Assembly (NCBI GenBank): GCA_003254905.1
Contig: QANU01065388.1
Coordinates: forward strand, 138,091 to 202,090
Direction of reading: 5' to 3'
Length of the DNA stretch: 64,000 nt
Source of the DNA: Nissolia schottii
Lineage: Eukaryota > Streptophyta > Magnoliopsida > Fabales > Fabaceae
Positions 1 to 12,435 of this stretch are shown in pieces. A program made the translations under genes and the position numbers. Within the stretch, counting starts at the first letter, position 1. Each line of letters begins with the position of its first letter. The notes under the pieces were generated by a model. That model worked only from the letters and a program-made list of their open reading frames with translations, had not been told where the DNA came from and searched no databases.

Positions 1-90
<90 letters not shown>
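1..90. repeat. poly-G run at the window start
   Basis: Ninety consecutive G residues open the window and stop abruptly at ordinary AT-rich plant sequence. A pure G homopolymer of this length is very unusual in a plant genome. It is the pattern left by no-signal base calls in two-colour sequencing chemistry or by a padded contig edge. I read it as an artefact. Confidence 0.75.
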
Positions 91-92
<2 letters not shown>

Positions 93-723
93 GAGTTGGG
101 TTCACTCAATTCTCTTACTAGCTATACCACAAGAGTTTGCAACAATGATGGTCGCTCTTCAAGAGGTTGCTTATTATTAGCATAAACGCTTGCAGCCCTT
201 TGCCATAGGATTGAAACTGAGCCAACAGCTTTGGATCAATAGGCTGCACAGCTACATTCCTGTCCAAATAATTCTTTCTATTCCAGAAAAAGGAACAGAA
301 AAGAAGAGGAATCCACTGCCAGGAACAGAGCTTGAACCATGGTTAGACCTCTCTGAGTTGGCTCCTCTGTATGAGCTTACTCTTTGTGACATTAGGTAGA
401 GCTTATTTAACCACCCTTTACCTTTTGAGGAACTTATTTAAGTTGTTTATCCACAAAAGGCCGCAATGTAGTCACAAGACTGCTTTTATCTTTGACATGC
501 ATTCTCAAATATCTCTTACAGTCTTACTTGCATTCTCATGCAGGAGCCCTTCGGGCTCAGGGCTTGGAAAATGCTACAACAAAAAACAACTAGAAGTGGC
601 TTTGTTAGAGTTTGAATGTTTCTATCCGTTATAATGAGTCTCTCTTCCTTAATTAATGGTGAGAGAACACATTTGACCTCAAATGACAATAAATTCAATT
701 GAAATGATTCATTTCCTATTCTT
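91..723. other. unassigned sequence, possible decayed exon
   Basis: No intact gene is seen. On the minus strand, about 165-290 reads like coding sequence flanked by AG and a weak donor, including residues VAVQPIDPKLLAQFQSYGKG, but I do not recognise the family and stops follow. On the plus strand a 69-residue open frame starts near 190 and has no recognisable motif. This could be a fragment of a gene lying mostly outside the window or a repeat. Confidence 0.3.
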
Positions 724-861
724 AGAGAGTCAAATTTTAGTGCTGAATTTTATGCCAAATTACGGATTGCAATTCTTGTTGATTTTGTTTTAGAGGCTCC
801 CCCTAATATGCAACTTGTTCTTCATGGAGACTATAAGTGTGCTTTTCACCTAAGGCTTTAG
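724..861 (+). pseudogene. LINE RNase H C-terminal remnant
   Basis: A 45-codon stretch ending in a stop reads as the tail of the RNase H domain found at the 3' end of plant L1-type LINE polyproteins. It has an RES-N-SAEFYAKL segment followed by EAPPNMQLVLHGD. The matching piece in family members is the 'A-LAK-G' helix followed by a Pro-Pro tail and a C-terminal 'ADSLG' type motif. No upstream reverse transcriptase is visible, so this is a short decayed fragment. The family call rests on remembered pattern only. Confidence 0.5.
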
Positions 862-1685
862 TCTTCGTGCTCTTTTTGAAGAATTAAAGAAAAGAATAAT
901 ATTTTTTCTCACATTTTCTAATGATATGCTTTGGTAATCATTGTTGCAATTTGAAGATAATACCTTAATTGTTAAATGAAAGAATACAAGACATTTTCTA
1001 AAGAAACAAAGTCATGTTACACACTTGCCTCCAAATGAATGCTGTGAGATTTCATGAAATGCAAACATATCATTTGAGAAATACGACCCCATAACCCATA
1101 TTTTATTTGAATTAATCATTAAATTTGAGTTTTTTTTTTAAATTAAGTAATTGAGAGTTTAATTATAGTTAACTATTGTATTTAGTATGAATTAGTACAA
1201 ATTTTAAATATTGGTAATAGATAAAAGTTTAAAACAACTTTTTAAGTAGGAGCATTTTAGGATTATCAAAATAGAAATAATGAAATGAGAATCACAATAG
1301 ACAAAAGAAATATAGTCAATTGGGAATCCTTTCCTCTGACTCAATTTTCAAGTGAGCTTTGCTTATAGCATTGTCTATAGTGAGATGTAGTTTGGTTTGA
1401 TATATTGTTCATATTCTGAGAACTTTTAGTGAGGTGTTATGAAAGAAGAATAAATTGGTTGAAATAAGGAGAAAGGATGGAAAAGAGTGAGGTAAGGAAT
1501 CCTCCTAAACTAAAAGCAAGCCAGAAAATATACATGAAAATTAGAAGGATCAATGGATTCTTTTGAGATTTTGTGTGATGGCTTCTTGTTAGAGGACTTC
1601 AATTAACAATTTTATGTTCTCAAGTTCAAAAGATAGTTGGGAAAGCCAAATTTCAAAAATTGGGATTTAATTACCTCTACGAAAT
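862..1685. other. AT-rich intergenic DNA, nothing recognised
   Basis: The stretch is AT-rich with scattered stops in all frames. No RNA gene, promoter cluster or repeat unit stood out. Confidence 0.5.
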
Positions 1686-1689
1686 GTCG

Positions 1690-3897
1690 TAAGTCCTAGG
1701 AAGCAGACACTTTGTGAGAGTGCCGCGTCCGTGTGTCAGAGACATCCCGGATACCGACACTTGGCGACATTCATTTGACACAAGGGTCCTGTCATGACCA
1801 AAAAACCAAAAATCCATCGGACACGGCCCGGACACTTCGGGCACAGCCCAAATGTTTTTGGACACGACCCACCCAAACCCAAAACAATAAAAAACCAATA
1901 AAAAAATTAGAGAAAAGAGTAAAACTATAAAAGGAAACCATTACAGCATTAACTCCATTAGTGAATTCTTTCACCTGGGCTCTCGCCCCTCCGCACCTCC
2001 GCACCGCCGTGTGCTCCTCTTAAGAAGCACCATAGTTTCTCCCTTTGGCTCTGCCATTCACTCCGACGAAGCACCATAGCTTCTCCGGTGCTCCCTATCT
2101 TCGGTGAGTCCTTCTCCTAGTTCTTCTGCAATTGTTCCTCGCTTTCTTCTTCCTACTTCCACATTCAAAATTACCTAGGGTTTTCATGTTCCCATTTTAT
2201 CTTCATTTTTTCCGCACAAATTAACTCTCAAAATTTTCATTTTCTTCAATTCTCCTAACCAAATCTCTACTGTTATACATGGCACGTTACTTTGTTGCTC
2301 TGTTTTGCTGTTGTTGCCCGTTACTAGGAAATGGTGATTTGTGTTAATTCTTTGTTATGCGTCCTCTGTTTCCTTTAATTTTCTTTATTGGACTGTTGTT
2401 GTTTGCTGTAATATTAGACTATTTTTTACTAGTTTGCTCTCTTCTCTGTTTGTTGTGTAAATAGAAATTACTAGAAATAATTGTAGGAAATTATTAAATA
2501 TGAGTTCTAGTGGCGTTCAACAAGATAACGAGGAAAGTTTGAAAACGCCTCTGTGGAAATTTGTCATAAATAAAGAAATAAAAATCTGAAGGTGGTGGGA
2601 ACCTTGCTTTTGAGTGCAAAATTTGTCATGTCACATATAATGGTTCTTACACTAGAGTTAGATCACACTTACTGAAGGGAAGGGGATTAAAATTTGTGTA
2701 AAAATTACAACCGCAAAGCTTCAAGTACTGAAAAAGATTGATAGTGAAGCTGCATTGTTGATTGAAAGTGAAAAGTCAAAATCAATTCCTCTTCCACCCT
2801 TGTCTAGTCAAGCAACTGGAAGTGAGCTTGAATCAAGAAAAAGAAAGGCTAAAGGGCCTTTAGACAAGGCCTTCAACATGCAAGCTAGGAAAACATTAGA
2901 TTCAAAGATTGCAAGAATGTTTTACTCCTCTGGATTGCCTTTCAATTTGGCAAGGAATCCTCATTTGTCAAAGCTTTCTCTTATGTTGCCAATAATTTTA
3001 TTGATGGCTATGTTCCTCCAGGCTACAGTAAGTTGAGGTCAACTTTACTTGCAAAAGAAAGGGAGCATGTGGAGAGGATGTTAGAGCCCATTAAAATTAC
3101 ATGGAGTCAAAAAGGAGTGAGCATTGTAAGTGATGGGTGGAGTGATCCCCATAGGAGGCCGCTTCTTAATTTTATGGTCGTGACCAAAAGTGGACCTATG
3201 TTTTTGAAAGCCATTGATTGTTCTGATGAGATCAAAGACTCGATTGTAGTGCAAATTGTGACGGACAATGCACCGGTTTGTAGAGCGGCTGGGTTATTGA
3301 TTGAAGATGAGTTTTCGAGTGTTTATTGGACTCCTTGTGTTGTCCATACTCTTAATCTTGCATTGAAGAACATTTGTGCAGCTAAGAATATGGAGAAGAA
3401 CAATATTATTTATGAAGAATGTTCTTAGATTACTCAAATTGCCGATGATGCTTCTTTTATAAAGAACTTCATTGTTAATCATCATATGAGGTTATCTATT
3501 TTCAATGAGTTTGCAACATTGAAGTTGCTCAATGTTGCTCTTACTCGATTTGCCTCCACCATTGTGGTGCTCAAGAGGTTTAGGTTGTTAAAACAAGTAC
3601 TGAAAGAGATGGTGATTAGTGAGAAGTGGACTTCTTACTAGGGTGATAATGTTGAAAAGGCTAGGACGGTAAGAGAGAAGATTTTGAGTGATAGTTGGTG
3701 GCAAAAGGTTGACTACATCCTTGCTTTCATGAATCCTATTTATGATTGTAGTGGGCTTTTAAATTTCGTTTTTTAATTTTCTTTATATTTTTATATATAT
3801 GCCGTGTCGTGTCCTATAAAATTTTGAAATTGGTGTATTGTCGTGTCTCGTGTCATGTCGTGTTGTGTCATGTCCTGTGTCTGGTGTCGGTGCATCA
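1690..3897 (+). mobile_element. decayed hAT-superfamily DNA transposon
   Basis: A broken transposase reads left to right. It starts near 2500 (MSSSGVQQDNEES), passes several stops before 2755, runs in frame at 2755-3036, and shifts frame to 3033-3428. The second block contains GVSIVSDGWSDPHRRPLLNF, VTDNAPVCRAAG and a WTPCVVHTLNLALKNI helix. These are hallmarks of the DUF659 and RNase H-like core of plant hAT transposases. Further coding (3430-3750) carries an internal stop near 3640. Both ends are rich in GACAC/GTGTC words (left about 1700-1870, right about 3800-3895, in opposite orientation), which look like subterminal repeats. I could not fix exact terminal repeats or an 8-bp target duplication, so the edges are approximate. 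The multiple stops and frameshift mean it encodes no active enzyme. Confidence 0.75.
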
Positions 3898-4115
3898 TGT
3901 AAATACATTAGTTCTTACAAAAATTGTGATTTATAATTCTTAAAGATTCAACTAATGTATCTACCAAAAAAAGATTTGACTAATGTGATGATTAATAAGT
4001 TGGCTGCATTGTTTAATATGGGCAGCAGTGGAATTCTATTATCTCAAGAATCCACTATCTGCTTCTGCGGCTTTGTGGAAGACAAAGGTTGCAACTACCT
4101 ATATTGCTTTGAAAG

Positions 4116-6626
4116 ATGACCGAGCTTGTTTTTGATGACATTTTCAAGGTTGAAGATTTGGACCCAGATGGTAAAAAATATGACAAGGGTACGATATGTG
4201 TTGCTTTCTTGCTCTTTTATCATAAACTGCATGCAAGTTTAGTGTTTTGGATTTGCTAAGCTCTTTTTTATTTGTCAAATGAGTTGATAGTGTGAGGTTT
4301 TGTTTCTGATTTGAAGCAGAACACTTGGGAGTGGAAGATTGTGTTGATATTAGTTATGGGATTTTAGTTGATTTTGGCCCTTTTGTGGTACTTTGCCTTA
4401 GTGTTTTATGAAGTTTTCAGTTTATGTGCAGCTATCAGTTTGTTACTAATTATTTTGGTTCATGGGACAGACTATGTAAGACAGAAAGAAAGACAGTTGA
4501 AAAGGAAAAGAAGTAGCAGGGGAAGGGTGGAGAGAATTTTTTATTGTTTTTGTTTTGCTACTCAGTAAATTTAATTGTAGAATCTTATGAGCATAATTAT
4601 ACTATTCTTCACACATCATTTTATATGGACATTTGATCCTTGTGGAACTAACATGCTAGACAGCATCTAGTGATACAAGTATTATTGACTTTTTTTTCCC
4701 CTTGTGTCATCATGTGTACTTTTACCTCCAGTCTTTTATTGTCACTTGAGTTTACTGAGTGTTTGGTGGGCTCAAACTTTTTAGTTTCATATTGTTTTCT
4801 TGTAGTTTCACGGATAATTGCACGAAGTGAGAAGCGTGACATGTACATGCTTTTAGATGTGAATACAGAGATTTATCCTATGAAGAAAAATGATAGATTC
4901 TTGATGGCTCTGTCTCCCTCACTTGTTTTAGATACCAAGGTAAACTTTGTTCTCTGCTTTTTCTTTATAGACATAATTATCACGGCTCTCTTGTTTACTT
5001 AATAAGTTAGTAAGTTATCGTTCTTTTTTACACTATCTTATGTAATATTTTCCTTTTGATTGAGAGTTATCTGCTTCATCATTGAAGATGGACCTTTTGT
5101 TGTATGAGCATAAAAACAATGCATGGTGTTGAACATAATCTGTGGAAATGCTTTCAGCTGATGCTAGCTAGACATTTTCTTGTGTTCAACTTATCAGCTA
5201 GACATTTTCTTGTGTTCAACTTACCACTGGTGTTGGACTTGGAAATTATAATAACACTGGCTGGAATGTATTTAACGATTCATGAATAGCCGCACGGGCC
5301 TAGTTAATTTAAATAAATAAATAAATGCAAGACATCTAATCAAATCAAAATTAGTGCTTTCCATGTTTTGAAATATAGAAGATCAACTATTAATGGACCA
5401 TGCAGAGAAAGGTCCCGAAATGACTGTTCACTGTTCAGATGTCATACGTACCTAATAAATTCCAGTTAACTTTGGTAAGATCAGTGTAGGTTGTAACTAC
5501 TAGCTAACACATCACTAGTATAGCCTGAAAAAGGGGGGGAAAAAATACCTCCTCTCTTCCATGTCCTCTATCAGTGGTGGAAAAAAAATCAAAACTGCTT
5601 GGTATAGGGATGAGTAATCATAGAGGTCTGTGATGTAATCTTCATAATCATTGAAGGGTTATGTGATTGTCAAAAAATAAATAAATAAATAAATCAAAGG
5701 GTTTTTGTGGTACATAGAAATAGGCAATGCTGTCAATTTTCTAGTTAAGTCCAATATTGTGAACTATGAAGTGGTATATTAAAATGTTCCTCTATTCTTG
5801 AGAGCACCTCATGGCCATGTCTATTTTTTAACTTTTTAATTCTTAGGGATGGCAATTTCTTGTGAGTACTCCAAGACCAAGTAAGAACCAAAAAACTTGT
5901 TTCAACTTGATAATAATCTGCAATGACAATATTATGTTAGCATATCTTGGTATGGAATAATATTTTTCTCTATGGCTTTCTACAATCAAGATAACTGTTA
6001 CACTAGTTAGAATGACTTGTATTCGTCTTGAAATTAGCTGACATTGTCTTTCCATTGAACTCATTTCCTCTCCAGGATGGGAAAGTGTCAATTCAAGACA
6101 AGTTTGAGTACATCATGCATGGAAGGCTATATAACATTACGAATGATGGAAGTTCTAAACCTGGGCTCGAAGTGTATGTGAACATTTCACATGCTATATT
6201 TCTAATTTGTTCCTTCTTGTTTCCGTGGAAATATTGCGTAGTATTTCAACTTGAAGTAGCTGAATTCTACAGTCAAATTTGATCTACTGAACACTAGTTA
6301 TTAGTGCATTTGCGAGTATTTGCACCTATAACTGGATGGGTTATGCAACCCAATGTACTATGCAACTCATGTAGAGGCCCTTGGGTTAATAGTCCTATTC
6401 TGTATTGATGTTAATAATTTGGAAACGTTTGAACTGATTAGCTAATTTTTTTTTATTTTAATTTATTCATTTGATTGGTCAAATCTAATTGATTTCCTTT
6501 GACTTTTAATTCAGGGAGGTATATGCATCTTTTGGTGGGCTGCAGATGATGCTGAGAGGCCATGCTTCCCATTGTGTTAAGTTTGCAGTCGATCAGAAGT
6601 TGTTTTTACTAGTAAGGAAGGTTTGA
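4116..6626 (+). CDS. NRPB8: RNA polymerase subunit RPB8-like protein (short loop form)
   Basis: RPB8 is a small OB-fold subunit shared by nuclear RNA polymerases. Four exons fit: 4116-4188, 4806-4939, 6076-6171 and 6519-6626, all with GT-AG introns and matching phase, giving about 136 residues. Exon 1 has VFDDIFKVEDLDPDGKKYDK, exon 2 DMYMLLDVNTEIYP, exon 3 DKFEYIMHGRLYNI and exon 4 ASFGGLQMMLRG with the C-terminal LFLLVRKV. These blocks follow plant RPB8 in order. Arabidopsis RPB8 is about 146 residues. Here the segment between the 'SLVLD' strand and 'DKFEY' is about ten residues shorter, and I found no exon for it in the 1.1-kb intron 3. The exon 3/4 joint is ambiguous: donor 6174 (gtatgt) with acceptor before 6515 would add two residues. 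The reading frame is open throughout, so it may be functional, but a diverged duplicate or a nascent pseudogene is possible. The start ATG is the one giving the family N-terminus. A hAT remnant ends about 220 bp upstream. Confidence 0.8.
5167..5223 (+). repeat. 30-bp tandem duplication in RPB8-like intron 3
   Basis: Two identical 27-base blocks starting gctagacatttt (5167 and 5197) are separated by 3 bases, giving a 30-bp unit in two copies. The location is intronic. Confidence 0.9.
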
Positions 6627-7130
6627 GATTTGAAACTCATGAATATGGCGAGAGCTGGCAAGATAAACTTGCTATAAAAGTTCAAATATCTGTTTTGTTT
6701 GTTTTTTATAATCAGAATGTAATTTGGAAGCTTGAGTTTAATGTTTGAAAGTAATTTGTGAGAACCAGTTTTGTTTATGGTTGGATCGGCTTTTGTCAAT
6801 GTAATCTTTTGCTCAAACGCAAAGTGATTCACAATTCATCACAGATCGTGTCTTTAGTATAACATATCATTTTATGTCATCGTTCGTCATGATCAAAATT
6901 CATGATTTCTGCTCGACTCGTCACATTTCATTTTCATTTTCATTTATATATGTGTGTGTGTGTGTGTTGGTTTTAAATATAATTTTTCTTTGAAATCAAC
7001 TATAATATATTTGAATGTTTTTAATTCTCTGTATAAAATTTTGAGATAATTATTGTGAAGGCGATTAAAGAGGAAAACAATGATCTATCACATTAATTTT
7101 ATAGCTAATAATTGTGTTATTCTGGGAAAT
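6627..7130. other. RPB8-like 3' flank and AT-rich spacer
   Basis: The first 200 bases probably hold the 3' UTR of the RPB8-like gene. A short TATATG(TG)n microsatellite lies at about 6945-6968. Nothing else is recognised. Confidence 0.45.
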
Positions 7131-7301
7131 AGTTTTGAGTTTTGTTCTTTTACTCATATTAAGCGGGAGGGCAATCGGGTAGCTCATAGGCTGACAAAGC
7201 TTGCTTGTACGGTGGGACATTGTATTTGGGTTTAGGACTTTTCTTCTCACATCGGTGATGCTATTTTTTTGGATCGGTTTGTAATTTCTCCACTTCCTTG
7301 A
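7131..7301 (+). pseudogene. LINE RNase H fragment
   Basis: One frame contains FTHIKREGNRVAHRLTKLA, the conserved 'H-xRExNxxAHxLAKxA' end of the RNase H domain in plant non-LTR retrotransposons. It has one internal stop (TAG at about 7232-7234) and ends at a TGA at 7299-7301. The upstream polyprotein is absent. This is a second LINE tail, of a different sequence from the one at 724-861. Confidence 0.65.
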
Positions 7302-7486
7302 ATGGAATTTGATTCGAAGAAAAAAGATAACTATTTTAAGGTAATCATTAGAAGAGTTAAAATGTTAGATGATAATAAATAAGATTAAACTCTACTATAT
7401 CAAAATGAAATAGTTAGGTATATATCAATTTAAAGTGCACTTCGGGTGTGTTGCTGCCATGGAGCTACAGCGGAAGAAAAATTCTT

Positions 7487-7645
7487 GGGTAGGCATAAGT
7501 CTACCACTTCACATTTACAATTACAATAAAGTTGATGGGGTTCATAAGTGAGAGAAAGTATATTAAATAAAGATGATATGATTCACTTTTATTGTGAGTG
7601 TCTAAATTTGAGGTGTTAAAATTTTTAGAAAGATTAAATGTTAGT
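7487..7645. mobile_element. MITE-like repeat, copy A
   Basis: The block beginning taggcataagtctaccact resembles the block at 24735-24925 over its length: a shared 'GGCATAAGT-TACCA', an 'ACAATTA-AATAAAGTT' core and a 'CTCATAAGT' region. Two diverged copies in one window, together with the inverted ends visible in copy B, suggest a miniature inverted-repeat transposon. The superfamily is not assigned. Confidence 0.45.
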
Positions 7646-7660
7646 CTGATTTTCCCTATG

Positions 7661-9640
7661 TAACATCTCATTTTTTTGTTATACGGAATAATGGTAAACA
7701 ACATTTTGCATTATAATGATAACCATGTATTTGTTTGAACTAGAAAACCACATAATACATTACACTAGTCCAATTAGCTAATAGGACAAAACAACATTCA
7801 GCTCAAAAGTCAAACAGTCAGATGTTCTAGTAAACAACTATTGATTCTGCTGAGTCTACTCTTTGACAAGGGACCCACAGAGTGTCTCAAGTAAAGTCCA
7901 TAGTATCTCTGATGAGTTTAGAGTTTTAGAATCCTCGTTTTGAAACGATTCCATAGCCTCCACCACCCCAAATACCCTCAAATACATCTCTAATTAACAT
8001 ACTTTCTTCATAAAATATGATGCCCCCATCCTCTTCTACAAGCTCCTACCATTGATTTCGCATTTAGGTGGGTTTTTACGCACCTATATGCTCAACTCTG
8101 TGATGGCTTCCATTTTCAAATATGTTTGTTCTCCTTGCCATTTTCTACAAGAGAATGTATAAAACACCTCCATGCACTTCATTCTTAAATTTGGCCATCT
8201 AGGATTCATGCGGTTCTCCATGTGTGTTTTCATTCCTAGTTGCACATTTGAGCTTCTAACAAGATTCTAAGAGTTTTTCATGAAGAGGGTTCATGTCAAA
8301 AATGAGTTTTTCACAAGGTCATAGTTGCCACCCTTTGAAGTTCATAAGCCTCCCTTATGTTGTTTTTAGATGCAAGTTCATATTTGGTTTCCTTGTCAAA
8401 TTCCAAGCTTTTTCATGAAGTAATCTTTGGTCAAAAATGAGTTTTGTGATGAGTTGAGTATGGCTTGAAGTGTTTTAGTTTTGGGGCAGATTTTAGGGCT
8501 AGAAGATGATTTTGTGAAAAATGTTTATGTTTTTAGAGTTCTCGTAACACTCTAAGCATGGTTTATGAAAAGAGTTTTAGCTAAAAATCAAAGTATGTGG
8601 ACTTGTATTTTGGTCATGCTAGGTTCGACCATGAGAGGTCTATGGGGCTAGGGTTTGTGTCTTTGAAATGTGTTGGTGTTTTTGTGTTCCTTGAAAAATT
8701 TAACCATAGGTTTGTGAAAATAGCTTTGATGAAAAATTAATCCCATAAAATACTTGGAAGCTAGGGTCCCATTCTTGGCTAGTTAAAATAGTTAGGATTA
8801 GTTTTTATGAAAAATATTGATGTTTTTTAGTTCCTTATGTTTTAGTGAACAACTTTGATGTTTGGAAGTTTTTGGAAAGAACAAGTTTTAATTGAGTTAA
8901 AGTATTTTCTTGCTGTTTGGCTACTTTGACCTCTTAAGCCTTCAAGTTGGTTAAGTGGCTAAAATCATACTAGAATCTTTTGAAGAAGATTCAGCCATGA
9001 GGACTAAAATATCTTAGGGTTTGCTCTTTTGGAAAGTTTTAGTGAATTAGTAATCATTGTGGGGCCCTAGTGGCATATCGTTGAAGTAAATGCAAGTAGA
9101 AGACTACTTAAGTTCTCAATTGAGGCAAATTTCATAAGACGTTTTAAGAATAAAATATAGATTAGGTCCTTATTTGAGGAGTATCCATAATTTTTATATA
9201 AAAGACTTATAATGAGGAAAGAATGGTATGATGCTTCCTTTGTGGAGCAGGTCCTTCGGGCCAGTGCAGTCAGTTGGTCACCTTAACCAACCTCATTGTT
9301 GGTTCAGAGGGTGTACACCCAAGATTCTAGGTGTACAAGATGGAGAATAATGATTCCCTTGGGCTAGTGCAATTAGCCAGTCACTTCGGCCATCATAAAT
9401 CGTTGGTTAATGCTAATGCATATGTCATCAGAACAATTTATGTGGTTCGTTGCCACAAATTGAACTCCAAATAAAAATGAAGTTGTATTCCCCGGGGTGG
9501 TAACCAATCTCCCAGATGTACTGAAGGGAAATAATGTGAAGTAAATGATTAAAGGAATGTCATAGCATAAAGAATTTATAAATGTTTCGAGCTTCATCAT
9601 TATTTTATTTACTTTTATGCCTTATTGTATTGATAAGTGT
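7661..9640 (+). mobile_element. probable LTR remnant (Ty3/gypsy-like)
   Basis: The block opens with TGTAACATCTC, a common start for plant gypsy LTRs, and is non-coding for about 2 kb. Near its 3' side it carries an imperfect direct repeat: CTTCGGGCCAGTGCAGTCAG at about 9252 and a related cttgggctagtgcaattag at about 9358, each followed by a 'GTTGGTT' word about 45-50 bases on. Such internal repeats are frequent in long legume LTRs. I could not find a matching target-site duplication or the CA end, so the right boundary is a guess and the call is tentative. Confidence 0.35.
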
Positions 9641-12401
9641 TGGGTTAAGGAAAGATTAGGTTTAATTGGTAACTGGCCAATGAGCTAAAGTTATTGAATC
9701 AATGGCGCATGAGCTAACCAACAGTGCAAGGACATTGATCTCCACTATCTCTTGCTTTGTCCTTCAATTAACCAAGTGACAAATTCTCATACACTTTATT
9801 CACTCTTTTTTCTTCTTCTTTTTTTCAGAATTTTTCTTCATTTTTTTCCACAACATCTTTCCAATATTTTTGGGAAAATTGTCACAACTTTCCCACTAGC
9901 TCAAGGGAGAGTTTCTATCGATGCACTAAATTGATTGTTTTTACATTTGTTTGCCTCAGTTTTTTTGTATGGCCAAATTTTTTTTTTCCAACCAATTAGA
10001 GCATTTGTGGTCTTTCTCCCCTACTTTGAATGTACATGTCCTCATGTAACCCCACACTTGTTGCTTAGCACATATGAAAAAATTTATCACAATTCTCGTA
10101 AGCCCTAAAGCTAGGTGTATCATGGTTTTTCTATTTTATCAGCTTGTATTGTGCTAACAATCAATAAAAAAAAAGGCTAATAGGCTCAAACGGGCTAACA
10201 AGGGTCAAACATTTAAGGTAGACCAATATGGATATGTAAGCTAAAATCACAAGGAATGCATCAATCATGTTACATGTCATGCATAAAGGTGAAAGTGTAA
10301 TACAAAGAATCATGAAAGTTCTAAATTTGATCTCTAGCTAGTTAGTGTGCACACAATAAAGAAAGGAATGATGTTTAATGTTGTTATCTTATTTAAGGCT
10401 CAAATTCTCACTAGGTATTTTCATCTAATCAATCAAAACATGTCAAGATATATTAAATTCTCAATCTAACATAATGCCAACATATACAACAATAAGAAAC
10501 ACTTCACAGTTCACAGATCAACCATCAACTAATCTAAATTTTCCTCTACTCCTAAATTTTCACATATATTGCATAGATAACAAAGTATAACAACTATCTG
10601 CAGCAATGTCGATTCGCCGTAGCGATGCTAATTCACTACTGCAACACCCTACAGTAATATTATTCTTTCAGTTATGAGTTTTTTGTCATAGTGCGGTGTT
10701 TGTTGGCCAATCCAGGTGCCAACGCTACACCGCTCGGAGCTTCCAGTATCAGTGTTCCTTAGTTCCAGTCCATCCCAAGTGAGTGGAGGTCTCGGTGTGT
10801 CGATAGTGTGCCGCATTTGGGGGAGGGTTCCTTAATGTACTTCTTCTCCTAGCTTGGGGTTTTGAAAATAAAAGAAGTCACACTACTTATTTAAGAAATA
10901 TCATTGCCCTCGAACTTTGATTTCCTCACATTCGGTTGGCGGTGGTAGGTACAGAGGTGTAGTGGCAAAGGCAGAAGTGTTGAGGTGAGGGTGAGTGAAT
11001 GGAGATATTTGGATTGGATTTTCTTTTAATGGTATTTTTGAAGTTTAAAAATTATTTAGAGACAATGGAGGTGAGTGTAAATTTGTAAACTAGAATAGTG
11101 CAAGTATAATATTAATGAACATTAATGTGAAATCGGTGCAATAACCTAATTTATACTTAAACAACTAGGGTAGTGGCATTTACTACTATGTATTCAACAG
11201 GGTAAAACCTTCCTTTGATCTTATAGTTATATCCAAATAATCAACATGATTTTATATTTTTAAAAACGTTCAATTTAATCTATTTTTAAAGATAAGTTAA
11301 TTTAGTCCCCTTTTTTTTACATTTAATTGCACTTCTTAAAAGTGAGTAGTGTTACTATTTAAAATGTAATTAAATTAAATATAAAATTGATCAAACTAAT
11401 TCATTTTAAAAAGTAAATATTAAAATAAATATTTTTTTGCAAAAATAAAACAATTATTTGAGAATAATTATGCGATCAAATCAAGGTTTTTCCGCATTTC
11501 ATTTATGTCTGCATGCATAAAACGTTGCCTCGCGGACGTGTACGCCACGGTCTGGCGATTTCAACCAAAGGTTCAAAAGCACGACTTTGAATCCACAATT
11601 TTTTTATTTTGGGTCGCATTAAATTTTGCTGAGGTGTCGTTTTAAAGATTATTTAAGATAAACACCACATTTTTCTAATAAATATCAATTAAGAATATGA
11701 TACGTACCAAAAACAAAATTGAAGAATATTATCATTCCATTCCATGAGACGCAAGGAGCCGCATAAAGTACGGCAAATTAAATTTAGTTACTCCCATGAT
11801 TTTGAATGAATACAATTTTTTATTCACATGGTTTTGATTTTGTCGCTTCACCTTCACAAATTTAACCCTTTCAGCACTTTGCCTCCTCTTATACGACTGC
11901 CAAAAATTTTGACAATATCTTCTGAGTTTCTTAATCATTAAGAAAATTCTAAAATAAGTAACAAAAATCCAAAGGTGTTTTATGTTATAAGTTGTTGCCG
12001 TTTGTGGAGTTCACAAATTAGGAAAATATAAAATATATAAGCATAATATTACTTTTAACCTTTGTATGATTAGTATTTTCATTCTAAATCCGTCAACCAT
12101 TTCTCTTCAACGTTGTACAATTTTTACAATAATTTTAGCTGATTGTTTCCGCTACTAATTAATATATAACAAAGTTTTAGATTCTATGAACATACTCAGT
12201 TATAGAAAGAACAACCTTAATAAAAAAAAATTAGTCACAATATGATTGAGACACATTCTTATCCATCAATATATTATGAAATCCGCAAACTACTTTCACC
12301 ATTATGATACACTAAAATATTTAAGAATTTGGCTTTTTTATTATGTTTTATTCTGAGAATTTTTCTAAGAACAAGCATGACGTTCAATTAGTAATTAATT
12401 C

Positions 12402-12435
<34 letters not shown>

